The translations under genes were made by a program, and so were the position numbers. The notes below the pieces were generated by a model. The model was not told the DNA's origin. It saw only the letters and a program-made list of their open reading frames with translations, and made no database searches. 64,000 bases of DNA from Anoplopoma fimbria. Its lineage: Eukaryota; Chordata; Actinopteri; Perciformes; Anoplopomatidae. This document shows, piece after piece, positions 12,576-24,500 of the stretch (the stretch's first letter is position 1; each line of letters opens with the position of its first letter). The stretch lies in assembly GCF_027596085.1 (NCBI RefSeq), contig NC_072470.1:2829532-2893531 (forward strand). Reading direction: 5' to 3'.

Positions 12576-13929
12576 AGGTGGCGCTTCAAGGATCAGTGTT
12601 TATGTGACTTTTCCCAAGTTGTTATGAAGACTGATGTCTTCTGGGAGTTTTACTGCTGAGTACAAACTGTTCACTTTCACACCAACTCACATATTTTTCT
12701 TTTTTTACTTTTTCTCACAAATTTTACCACAACAGAAGGAGCATGAGACCAAAGACTCTGTTTCGTCATCAATATTTACATCCCACAAATGGAAAGGCCT
12801 CAAAGCATTAACACAAGGAATTAATGCTTTTTGCATCACATGGAATAAACTTGAAGAGCATTTCAGTGAACAAGAAGCTGTTCTGTTGAGCTGACTTGGA
12901 AAGAAAGAAGGTTTTTTCTGGGCATTTTTATGATAATGATGCATCAAGAAATGGGTAGTAATTGAATAAGGGTGTTTGTGGAAAGGATATGCACAAAATC
13001 CCTCTTGAACTACTTCTCAAATCTGAAAAAGCATTTCAGGTTATTAAACTCATAACTCTTCTTTTAGGCAGAAATAATCTGGTTGGTCAGTGCAAACATC
13101 GGTGGGCAGAGCCACAACAACAGTCGCTGGGAGTTGCAAGCTGAAAGGCAAAGAAAGAGTTGATCTTTCTGAGTAGAGAGGCAACTTTTATGCCTTCAAG
13201 AAAGTAAAAGAATAAAGTACCATGATATCTGGTAGTACATACGATTTGTAAAATGTAAAAAAGTTCAAACACACACAAATAATGAAGGAATACATAGATA
13301 ACTTGCTTTGCTAAACGTCACTCCTGCTTTTGCCTTTTTATTTAAGGGGTGCAACTCAGAATATAGGGAGAGTTTTCTATTTATGTATTATTTACTTTAG
13401 CTCAGTGAAAACAAATAATGATTTTCACATTAAATGTTTTGATGAAACATAGGCTTACGTTGTCTCATCCCGTCATAGCGACAGTTAGTGCTCCGTTAAG
13501 CTCAATGTTTTTTTATTCTTCATGACAGATTTTTCCAAAATGCTGTAAAACGATTGTGAGATAATCACAGTTGAAATACGACTGAAATGTGCATGAGTCT
13601 GTACATATATTTGTGTATGAATATGACATATTTCAAGGCACAAAATATGAAGCCTTTAGTGTACTTTGTATATTTCTTTTCAGTCAGCTAACACATCTTT
13701 GTATATTTCTTTTGTTACGTTTTTAAAAATCAACTGACTGCATCAGGTTAGTTTAAGGTATAAAGTTGTTAAAGGTTAAAATGTTTTAGTATTAATTATC
13801 TAAAGATGTAAGTGTCCAGGAAACAAGTTCAGCAGGAACTGACTTAAGTTGATTCACTGATAAAATAAAGTTTGTCACCTCCAGTTAGAGATAAAAGTGA
13901 AGAGCTGCTGGTTTCAGCCTTCAAAAACA

Positions 13930-14117
13930 GGAAATACACTTATTATTTGAGTTAGATGAGAATAATGATACCTCTCTTGTGGCTGTCTGTTAAAATATGA
14001 ATCTACAGCCAAGAGATGGTTAGCTTAGCTTAGCATAAAGACTGGAAACAGGGGGAAACTGCTAGCCAGGCTAGCTGGATAACATTATCTTCCAAAATGT
14101 CGTACTATTCCTTTAAA
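13930..14117. repeat. Interspersed percomorph-type repeat (GTTAGCTTAGCATAAAGACTGG family)
   Basis: The segment contains GTTAGCTTAGCTTAGC followed by AAAGACTGGAAACAG and ends in GTCGTACTATTCCTTTAAA, a block I recognise as scattered through percomorph genomes. Degenerate relatives occur at 33326-33406 and 38928-39010. The formal family name is not known to me. Confidence 0.65.
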
Positions 14118-14208
14118 TGTGCAACACTGAACCCTTAATTAAAACTTGCTAAAATGCTTATAACTGTTTCTTATTCTGATGGAATCAATGAATATTTCTG
14201 ATATTAAT

Positions 14209-14213
<5 letters not shown>

Positions 14214-14270
<57 letters not shown>
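14214..14270. repeat. (TG)28 microsatellite
   Basis: A perfect TG run of about 57 bases. Confidence 0.95.
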
Positions 14271-14273
<3 letters not shown>

Positions 14274-14408
14274 GTAATAATTCACAAGATGTGATTTCTA
14301 CAGCGATTTCAGAGCAGATTTTTAGCCTTAGAAGAAATAAATATATTTTTTCTTTCCAAAATATGAAAACTATTTCTTTAAAAGGAAACTCAATAATATC
14401 AGGGGGGG

Positions 14409-14409
<1 letters not shown>

Positions 14410-14483
<74 letters not shown>
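14410..14483. repeat. (AT)37 microsatellite
   Basis: A perfect AT run of about 74 bases, preceded by a G-rich septanucleotide. Long AT runs can extrude as cruciforms and are assembly-prone. Confidence 0.95.
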
Positions 14484-14484
<1 letters not shown>

Positions 14485-17400
14485 CTTTCAACCGATGTTA
14501 ATAGGTGACGTAAAAGAGGTATTTTATAGATGTAGAATATAAGATATAGTCAAAAGTCCTGCAAAAAGTTAGTCAGTGAATCTTGAGTTTAGAATATTTT
14601 ACAACATTATTTTAGTCACAGTATGTAAGTTTTGTAACATAGCTATGTCAATAAGTTTTGTTTATACTGAAATAAAAATGCTGTAAATAAAGGCAAGCTG
14701 TTTTAAACTGAGATTCAGGAAAAGAAAGTTAGTGTATTTGTTTTCCTTTCCTTAATGTCTCTTCTATTGTTCTCCGCAAAGACCGAAAGAAAAGAAAGAA
14801 AGAAAAAATGTGTTTTCTTTCCCCCCCACATATTTAATTAAGGGTGGAATTTCCTTGTCTGTGACCGTAGAAAACGTTTCCCTCTGAAATGATTATTGTT
14901 TCCAGACAAAGCAGGGTGTGCTGCCTATTCCTCATCCATGAACATATATGTGACCAGGTGTAATTAGGCAGTCCCAGAGGAAAAGGGCTATATCTATTCT
15001 TTCAATGCAACATTCATCAAACTTAACATGCCGCTCCTCCTTCATCCGTCTGCAAACACACATGATGATCAGAAGCATGTGTGCATGGTAAGCAATATAT
15101 GAGCTACTTACATGCCTTTCACTGTGATGACTTCAATCAATGAAGTATTCTGCGGGTTTGCATGGCGCATTTCAGTAACACTAAACATCTGACAGGACTT
15201 TAACTTGCATCCTGTTGCATCAACATGAGAGTTAGTATCGTTTGTGGTTTCTTCCTTTAAAACGGTCAAAAATATTGTCAACTTAAAGCGTGCACATGTG
15301 AGAGATCTCAGCGAAGATGTTTTTAATGTTGACCTATCACAACAGCGATCCCACCTCCCTTTATTTACCTCAGTGGAAATCAGAGCAGTGGATGCATTGC
15401 AGGCTTCCTGTTTCTAAGAATACATTGCCATTGAACTCTTGATCTGTCGGCTCTTGTGTGCTGGTAGCAAACACTTCCTCAGTCTCATGACTAACACTTG
15501 TTTACTGCCTTCACTTCCGCAGGCTTCTACTGAAGCTTGAAGCATATAGCCGATGTTTTTGTATTTCCAGTGTGCAAAATTCTGGGTATTTGTCAGGGAC
15601 GTTTCCACAGGACATGACTGAATGAAGACATAATACTCCATGTACTCCCTTCTGCTGCTGCATGGTGGCAATCCTGCACATGGAGCTGCGGAAAGGTTTT
15701 AAAATTAACAATCACGTAAATCTGCTCCGCGTTTAGCTTTAATTTGGCTGACGCACTATTCTGGAGTAATTTCCCCTGAATGAGAAACAGACCATTGTGA
15801 ACTTATGGAAAAACACAGTGTTTCATAGGACTTCGGTACATTCCTGCGGACATCAGATCGTCCCAATAGAAGGACTTGAGCTGGGAGGTTTGTTCAATAG
15901 GTACGAGCTAAACATTAAATTCTGGTAGCTACAACGGGCAGAGAAATACTTCAGTACAGCGAGAGACGGATAAAGACACGGATCTAGCTGTCCCTCAAAG
16001 GTGAAGAGGGACTTGCATGTTTCATTAACATGGAACTTTACTTGCTGTTGTGTAATCATTCATTCATACACACAGAACAATATGCTGGAAAAAAACTAGA
16101 AAAGAATTGGAGCTCAGACGAGTTTGTGGGACATTCAAATGGATTTTTCCTTCCCTGAGGAGGGACATTTCCCATTAATCAGGAGAGTGAGTGCATCCTT
16201 GGAAAAACCCCTTTGATGCTCAAGATATGATGCACTGTACCTTTCCCAGTAACAGCGAAAGTGGAATGTAAGGAATGCAAAGAGTAGAAAAAGTAGAGCC
16301 AACAGCATCAGGGGTGAAGCCAGACGATGATGTAACATTGGGATTTTATAGTGTTGATTTCTGGGAAGTGCAGCGAAGAATTTCTACATCAGCAACAAAG
16401 CTAATTGATCAGACACATAAGCTGAAAAAACTGGTGATTGTTTTCTCTTAGGAAAGGGAAAGTGACTAAAAACAATAAGCTGCTGTGGTTTCCAATAACT
16501 CCAACCATGCTGTGTACAGAGTTATCGCTCGAAACACCAACTCGTAACACAACGCGCTGCCATGCACGCACACACATACCACACACACATCTGGCTCATA
16601 GCGTGATCCGACCACTTGTGCAGAACAATGGAATGATTTCTTGGCCGTGCTGGAGGGTGTGGAGGGCGTACAGTACAGGGGTTGGGGTGAGCGATGTGGC
16701 CCGGCTGCATGGATGTGACCCGTGTCTGGGTGGGGCCTGCAGGAAGTCTGCCGCTTTTCAGACCGCTGCTGCAGGGTTCAGGATTTATCTGAGCAGCTCA
16801 TCAAGGAGTGATGTCAACACTCGGTTGTGTGGTGGCGACGCGGCTTTGGTGTTTCTGGAGGGACGTCATGGTCAAAAGTGTGAATGCATCATGTGGAGAG
16901 TTCATTTCCAGAGTTTTATCTTAAGGGTGTAGTACTCTTACTGCTTTTTTTTTTTTTTTGCTCCTTGCAGCTGTGGGCCTCCATCGATGTCATCAACTTT
17001 CACCCCAGCTGCATCGAAATGGAAGGAAAACCCTGCCAGACATCTATTATGTCAGAGATTTAAATATGTTTTAAAAGATATCTAATGTTATAGTCATTTC
17101 TGGTGTTCAGGTTGCACCACGTCTCCAGGTCTAGTACGATAGTATTACAATAAAAAAACATTGGTCCAAACTTGGTCCAAAAATGACCCAAGCTTTAAGA
17201 AACTATAATAATCATTTAAGAGCTGATGCAATGTCCTTGGTTTAGTGCAGGTCGGATGAAATGTCGTATGTTTATTCATTAGGCTCATTTAGGATTGTAT
17301 GAAAGCTGAACCCTTGTGTGGACCAACGAACCAGACCAGGACTAGCCTGAAGAGGTGGACCAGAACTAAAAGTCAACAATACATGTATGAAGGTGAACGT

Positions 17401-17774
17401 AGAGATTGATGGGAAACAAAGTGTACAAGAGATTTTGTTCTGATATTGATTGAACATCAGACATTTGGAATCAAACCTTTCAAAACATCTCAAACAATAC
17501 GCTTATTACACTTTCAAAGAGCTCAATTCCTTGGGCCCAGGGCGGCGGGCCAGTGTCCACTTGTAACGAGGCGCGTCGCCGCTCTCGTCTTCAGCATCGT
17601 CCTGCCAACAGGAACTCCCTCGCTCCTCTCCCCGTTTCCTGCCATTGTTCTCTCCCCCCTGCCACCAGGCACACGCTCCTCCCAGGATCTGGGAAAAGGT
17701 GGGATGTGAAAGCGGCCCATTTCCTTTTCGATCAGCTTCGACCTCTGCCGGGTACAGGAGGGGTGTGTGTGTCC

Positions 17775-17776
<2 letters not shown>

Positions 17777-17826
<50 letters not shown>
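17777..17826. repeat. (TG)25 microsatellite
   Basis: A perfect TG run, with a shorter imperfect TG run just before it. Confidence 0.95.
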
Positions 17827-17827
<1 letters not shown>

Positions 17828-20240
17828 AGCACTCATCTGACTGACTTTCTGCGCGTGAATTTTCTCTTATTTTCATTTTTTAATGTTATCCAATAACCAT
17901 TAAAATTGCAGTCTGAAAATCCTACATTGTACAAATTAATTTAACTGGAAAGCAAACGGAGATCTGGTTTGTCTGGTTGTAGATGTGCTAACTGCTCAAC
18001 AACAGAGGAATGGTGTTCAGATGGTTACATGTCTTTTAAATAATTTATTGTCCTGTTTACAACCAAGCTAACGTGCTACATCGGAGACCTGTTATCCTCC
18101 TGAGTTTTTATATTCTTTAATAAAATGGTGCATAATCATAAGAACAAAATGCCGGGGGGGAATAACTCCCTGTGCAGCAAAAATAGAAAGAAGCTTGGGG
18201 AGCTATTGAGACAGACTAGCAGCTAGCGTGTTTGATTAGGGGGGATGAGGGTCAGGTGTGCAGGCCGCTGAGTGCTAAACAGGGAGGGCATTGAAATTGG
18301 GCTGTAAAAGTCATAAATCTATGTGTAAAATGAGAAAATGTTCCATCCAGAATAAACTAATCACTGGACAGTTTTACATGTAAAACCTATCGAGGCTTAT
18401 ATGTGTTCTTAGAGAGTCCGACAACATATTCCCACCATAACCAGCTGACTTCACCACTTTGATGAGAGAGAAAAGATAAAACTTTCCCTTGTGTGTTTTT
18501 TCAGCCCGAGGTTTTCATGCCACCAAAAAGAATTAAGGCCGACAGTTTGATCCTTTCTCATGATCCTTTCCCGGAGTTCTTTAAGTATTGTTGAGGGGCG
18601 TCAGTGAGGTGGGGTTGGAGGGTGCACAGGAAGGAAAAGGTGTAGCTGGGAAATCTCATCGAGGCTCCTCGGCGAACAAGCGACACCCGAGTCAGGATCT
18701 GGGCGTCGCTGCCAAGTCATCTCAGGGTCGCAGACTCCAGCGGTCCACGTTTGGAGGAAGCCGGCACAAACACGTCTCGGTTTTTCACAGAATTTGACAC
18801 AAACGACATCAAAAGAAAGACTTTAAAGTGTTTGTTCAAGCAAGAGGAGGAGATGAAAGAGGAGAGAGGATGATGTGGCTCATGTAGATGCTAATAACTT
18901 TGGTACCTGACCTTTCATCGAGCATCATCAGCTCTACATTTGTATTTGTCCAATTCTTTGGTCCATGACAAAAAACCTTTACAACTAATAACTATGAAAT
19001 TGCAATTAAGTCTACATAAAAAAAAAACTAAATAAAAAAAGCATATGAAATAAATCCTAAAATAAATAAATGTGTATTTATATTTACATGCATTTTAAAA
19101 AGATTTGATTGCCATATTTATTTGAAGGCAGATCTATCCATTTCATAGGTATGTTACACATATATATTTATTTTGGTATAAATGTATTTAGTTAATCTTA
19201 ACTTAAATGTCATTCCAAACTAAGTTAAGATGGCATGACTGACTGGAGTGTTTTACAGGATACAAGATAAATCCAGTGAATCTAGTAACAATAAAACAAG
19301 CTAAAACAGGTTTAATTCTAAATTGAGTTCGGTAAACTAAAAACACAAAACTCATTAGAATAACATAATATGAAGAGGATTTTTAAGTAACAGAGGGAGG
19401 GCCATAAAACTGATATGGAGGAATGATTATACCGAAGAATAAATATGAAATAGTAATAAACAATAGTGTGGTTTCTCTTTGTCAGGCTGCGAACTTCTGT
19501 AGTCTTCTGGGATTCTGTGGTTTCTCTTTGTTTTTATTGTTTATTTTATTTGAAGCAGTGAACAATGAGCATATTATTGAACTGATCTAAATGGACTTTA
19601 CTTCCAGGAAATTAAAGTGTGGTGAAGTTTAGAATTCAGACACAGTTTTCGATGTATAAATGGACTGGAGCGACATTAGAAAACAAACAGTCCTGTGGAG
19701 ATCACAGAAGCCACACTTCTACCTGCAAACATTTTTTTTCCGTGCTCGAAAATGAAAATAGCTGCTCCCGGCTAAAAATGACCACCTCGACAGATGTGGA
19801 GAGGCCGGGCTGCAGGAAACGGTGAGTGTCACGTCTTTCACCGAGCGCAGAGAAGAGAGGTCGACCCAGAAACATGTGCTGACTGAACTTTGGCTCTCTT
19901 TCTTCCTGTAGGGACGCCTTCTCTCTCTCCCTCCCTCTCTCTCTCATTTGATCATACACCCATGTGCATGCACTGTTTAAGCTGAAACTAGGCTTTATGT
20001 TGCTTTTGTAAATTAGTACATTTCATATATCATTATATTTTAAGAAATAAGCACTAATGTAGGATGTGTGCCGCATAAATCCAGGTTTGTTTAGATTTAG
20101 ACAGAGCTTTATTGGTTTTCAACCACAGGAGCCCTGCTGTTTTTTCACCTTAACGCACAACTAATGAAGGAACTGTTTCACCTGGGATGTCAGGTGAAAG
20201 CGATTAACTCTGATTATCTAGTTTATAGAAAGTCTTTGTC

Positions 20241-20256
20241 TCCCTCTAGTGGTGAG
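20241..20256 (-). promoter_or_regulatory. CTCF-like motif, reverse, moderate match
   Basis: On the minus strand it reads CTCACCACTAGAGGGA, which contains the CCACTAGAGGG core but lacks the final GC. It lies just beyond the 3' end of col5a2. Confidence 0.35.
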
Positions 20257-21053
20257 ATGGTTTAGTGTCCTTTCTGAGCTCGCTTAAACTTATTTCCACG
20301 AAGGGGAACTGATTTTATTCAACTTTCTAGGCTTTGGTTTGTGGGGAGAGCACAGTCATTCCAAAGAAAGACATTTATTCCACATCCATAGTTAACAACA
20401 AACAAATTATTTGCAATTTACAGTCATATGTTGCATTTACAGAGTTTTTAAAAGAAGATACAAAGGTTTTCTGTTGAAAGAGTAAATGAGTTCCTGCACA
20501 GAACTTAATAATTTAGGTTCAAGCATGAATTTTTTTTTTTTATTCCATTAAAATTAAGAACTTAAAACATTGCTATATTAACTCTTGCCCTATCCAGGCC
20601 TCTGCACGTGCATTTACTGGAGAAAAAAAGCCAAATGAAAAGTGTTTATTGCTTTTATTCACTATAATAGTTCTAATGTAATCTGCTCTCAGACTACATC
20701 TCTTTCAGTTTTAATATTATTGGCTGTTTTTCCAGTTTATGCAAGTTTACAATCCATTTAAGCTCTACTTAGGTTTCATGTTAGCACCTCAGACTTCACT
20801 TTTTCCATCCACATGCATTTCCCTGTAGAGTACTGGTGCTCCAGATAGTAGGTGAATAAATTACGTTAGTGTCCTGCCTGTCATACAGCAGAAACACTGT
20901 ACTTCAACAGCTTTTGGGAAACGCAGCCATGTGTAGAAGAATCTTACCTCCATCGACTTGTACGCTCACAGAAAGACGAGTCCATATACTCTAATTTACT
21001 GGTGATGATGTTCCTTCTCTATAAAGGGCTGTTTCTGTCCATCTTGTGTTGTT

Positions 21054-22180
21054 TTATGAGAAGCACACAGGGCCGATGTCCAGGCCAAACTCCTGATCTG
21101 GTTTTCCAATGTCCATGGGGGCCACGTCCACGACGGGCAGCCTGGCAGAAGTTTGAGTCCTGATCTCAATCACCGTCTTGCCCCACTCTCCGTTCGATTT
21201 CTAAAAGGACAAGAAGCCAGATAAGTCAGTAAAAGTATGTTTCAAACAGTCTTTTATGTAATTTAGTGTCCTGAAGTGACTTACCGTGCAGCCGTCCTCG
21301 AGGACGGTGTACCGGAGGCGCACGTTTCCTTGCGCTCTCAGCTCCTGGCCGTTGGAGCCTCTGAGGACCAGAGCTTTCTTCAGGTTGGTGGTCTTCTCGT
21401 CTTTATAGGCCACGCTGTTCCTGCAGTGGTAGGTGATGCTCTGGTGCGACTCCTTGGACAAAAGCTGCAACAGCTTTATCTGAACCGCCACCACGTTGGG
21501 CTGCTCCTCAGTGTTTCCGTAGCGGAACTGAAATCGGAGGACAGTTTGACGTGACAACACTCAAGGCAGGTTTGATTCAAAGAAGAATGCATATTTTTAG
21601 ATTTCTTACTTTGGTTCCACCGTTCATGTCTGCTTCAAACCAGACGGGTTTGTTGGCGCTGGGACTGGATTTGGTCCACCAGGCTTTGCGGGGAATGTTG
21701 GCCGGGTTGGCAGAGATGCAGGTTTCACCAGTTTCCATATTACAGAAGACCTTGATGGCATCTTTAGTGCTTCCTTGATTTGGATCAATCCAGTACTCAC
21801 CTGTATCAAATGTGCGGCACATCAATAAATTAGAGTACATGTGTGGTAAAACAGTGTCTTGATAAGCAGAAAACTGGATCCTCACCGCTCTGCTTCTGAG
21901 GGTAGCACTGCTTGATGTCCTGGCAGCTCTTCCCAGGGTTCACCTTGCTTCCATCAGGACTGCGGAGGTTTTGCAGATGTCCGCTGAGGGTCTTCAGTGT
22001 GGCCTGGACCCCCGTGTCTGCACGCAGGACGGCAGACTTCTTATTGGGAAGAGCTTCATCTCCATTGATCTCTGGTAGATCGGCAGCCACGTCGTCCTCG
22101 ATGAAGTCCACGGCCTCGGGCATGCCGCCGTTACCCTCGTAGTCGTAAAGGCCAGCATAGAGGTCTTCAAAAGCCGAGGT
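21054..22180 (-). other. col5a2: col5a2 telopeptide and fibrillar C-propeptide (COLFI domain)
   Basis: Encoded by the end of exon 21886-22234 plus 21610-21800, 21285-21527 and 21054-21200. After the last Gly-X-Y comes an acidic telopeptide and the likely BMP1-type cleavage region, then [44 protein letters not shown] and a final DIGPVCF. The domain drives chain selection and trimerisation and is removed outside the cell (family knowledge). The boundary with the helix is set by the last Gly-Pro-Pro triplet. Confidence 0.93.
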
Positions 22181-24464
22181 GGGAGGTCCGGGGGGGCCTG
22201 GAGGGCCGGAGGGTCCAGAATCACCAGGTGGACCCTGACAAGGAAAATGATAAAGATGTTTTCAAATTCATTTTTGCCGTTCTAGCAGTGGGAACAATTA
22301 TGATTATGATATCTCAACAACTAGATGGGTTGCAAGGAAACTTGAATTTGAAACTTATGATCTTGAGAGGTTTATTCCCAATAATAACACAATTTTGCCG
22401 CCACTCATAAGCAGATTGTTTGTAATAATAAAAAGTTAAATCTTGTGTCACCTGTGCACCGATTTCCCCACCGGATCCTCTGCTTCCGGGAGCACCCATT
22501 GGTCCGGGCTGACCGATGTTTCCTTCCTTTCCTGGAGGACCGGCCACTCCTGGAGGACCCTGTACGGTACAAGAGTGGATCATTAATACTGTGAAATAAG
22601 ACGGAGCTGACAATTTACCTGCATGGTGATGTTACACACTCACCCTCGGCCCAGCTGGTCCAACAATACCTATCGCTCCATGGTCTCCTGTGGCGCCCTG
22701 AAATAAAGAAGTGTTACTGTGTTTCAGTATCAATGTTTCCCTGAACTACCTACTAACTAGAAACAGCAGTATGTGAAGTATCTAAAGGACTAGACGTGTT
22801 TTTGCTCACAGATATTCCTGGTAAACCTTGGAGTCCGGTGAAACCTCTGTGACCTTTCTGACCCCTCTCTCCTTGTTCTCCAGCTGCTCCTTTCTCTCCC
22901 TGTGGTCCTTGAGGGCCCTGAATTAAGACACAGGATGACAATTAAACACGTCATAGAAAAACACAAGTTTTACACCTATTCTTAGTTGTTCAGTTGATGT
23001 TTTGGGTATCAACGAGGTCGAACATTCTCATATTATGCTTACCACTTTCCCTCGTACTCCAGCTGGTCCTTGGGGTCCAGCGGTGCCTCTGGCACCCTAA
23101 TCTCAAATCAAACAAAGAGACATGACAGATCCGACTTTGTAGTTGTGTTTGCATCAGCAAAGCTATTGATATGTGATTGACAGATGTAGCATTTTATTGT
23201 TTGTGAAACTCACGTTCTCGCCTCTTTGTCCTGGACCGCCCGTCATCCCAATCGGACCCTCTGTTCCTGGAGACCCTGGAGTACCAGGCAGACCCTCTGG
23301 ACCAGCATTACCCCTGTCTCCCTGGAAGGACACACTCCAGTGGTTAGTACACACGGCCATATGCATGGTAGCGTTAGCACATCCTGTCCACTGAAAGTCT
23401 TACCCTCTCCCCGATGAGGCCGTCCTTCCCAGGAGGCCCATCTGCTCCAGCGAAACCCTGAAAAAACACATAATGACATGATGAGGGACAGAAAACATGT
23501 TAAAGCGCTAATGAGCTTCCTCTCAGAATTTCTTAATCAGAGATAAGCAGCTCGATCGTGAGGGACTGACCTCAGGTCCGGCGTCTCCTCTTGGCCCGTT
23601 GGCTCCCGGTAAACCGATTCCTCCTGCGGGTCCTGTGCCTCCCTTAACTCCAGGAGCTCCGGATTTTCCAGGTGGACCCTGAGGAGTAAATACAAAGTTT
23701 TCATCACTAGAATCACAAAACAAAACATAGTAAGGCTGAAACAAAGAACATCAAACACTGTTAGAGGGGGTACATACAGCAGGACCTGGCAGACCCAGCA
23801 TGCCGGCCTCTCCTCTGAGTCCAGGCTGACCCACAACCCCTCGCTGTCCTGCGGCACCATTAGGTCCTGGAGGCCCATCAGGACCCTGATAGAGAAACAC
23901 AAGGACAAACAAGCGATTAAAACATCTCAGATTTATTTGTGTACGTCTGATAGATGAGCACAGCCTGAAGTTTAGGATGATCGTCTTACCCCATGGCCGT
24001 CCTCTCCAGACTCTCCCTTCTCTCCGGCGCTGCCCGGTGCACCTGCAGGTCCGCTCTCTCCTTGACGTCCTGGAGATCCGTTCTCCCCGACAATCCCACC
24101 AGCTCCGGTCTTTCCAGGAGCACCTATGGGCCCGTCTGGTCCGACAGCACCCTGAAAACACACACACAGGATCTACCTTTAATCCAGACTTCTCAAATAA
24201 ATCTGTGACTTAATGAGTCCACTGCAGGTATCAGATTGAAACACATTTTATCAACAATTAACTCACATTAGAACCAACTGGTCCGACTCCTCCAGGAAGT
24301 CCAGGAAAACCAGGAGAGCCCTGATGGAAGAACACAATCCCAATAAGATGCACTTCAATGATAATAAAACAAAGATTTAAGTGAATTAAATATGGAGCCG
24401 TACTCACTGTTGCACCCTGTGTTCCTCTGCCACCTTTCAGTCCAGTCACACCAACGGGTCCCTG

Positions 24465-24500
<36 letters not shown>

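Larger units (their letters stand above)
12576..21053. other. calcrl 3' UTR, intergenic DNA and col5a2 3' UTR; no gene seen
   Basis: The calcrl 3' UTR starts here; several AATAAA signals (for example near 12844, 13211, 13864 and 14672) could end it and I cannot choose among them. The right end should hold the col5a2 3' UTR, with minus-strand AATAAA candidates near 20371 and 20645. Between them are microsatellites, one interspersed repeat and AT-rich unique DNA. Open frames here, including one of 164 codons at 16438-16932, show no family resemblance or splice logic. tfpi, gulp1 and col3a1, which lie between calcrl and col5a2 in human, are not present. Confidence 0.6.

Noticed and set aside
16438..16932. 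164-codon plus-strand open frame between calcrl and col5a2
   Set aside because: It has a low-complexity His/Thr stretch, no splice context, no family resemblance and no support from neighbouring frames.
21276..22142. Plus-strand open frames opposite the col5a2 C-propeptide
   Set aside because: They mirror GC-biased collagen codons on the other strand and lack any domain.
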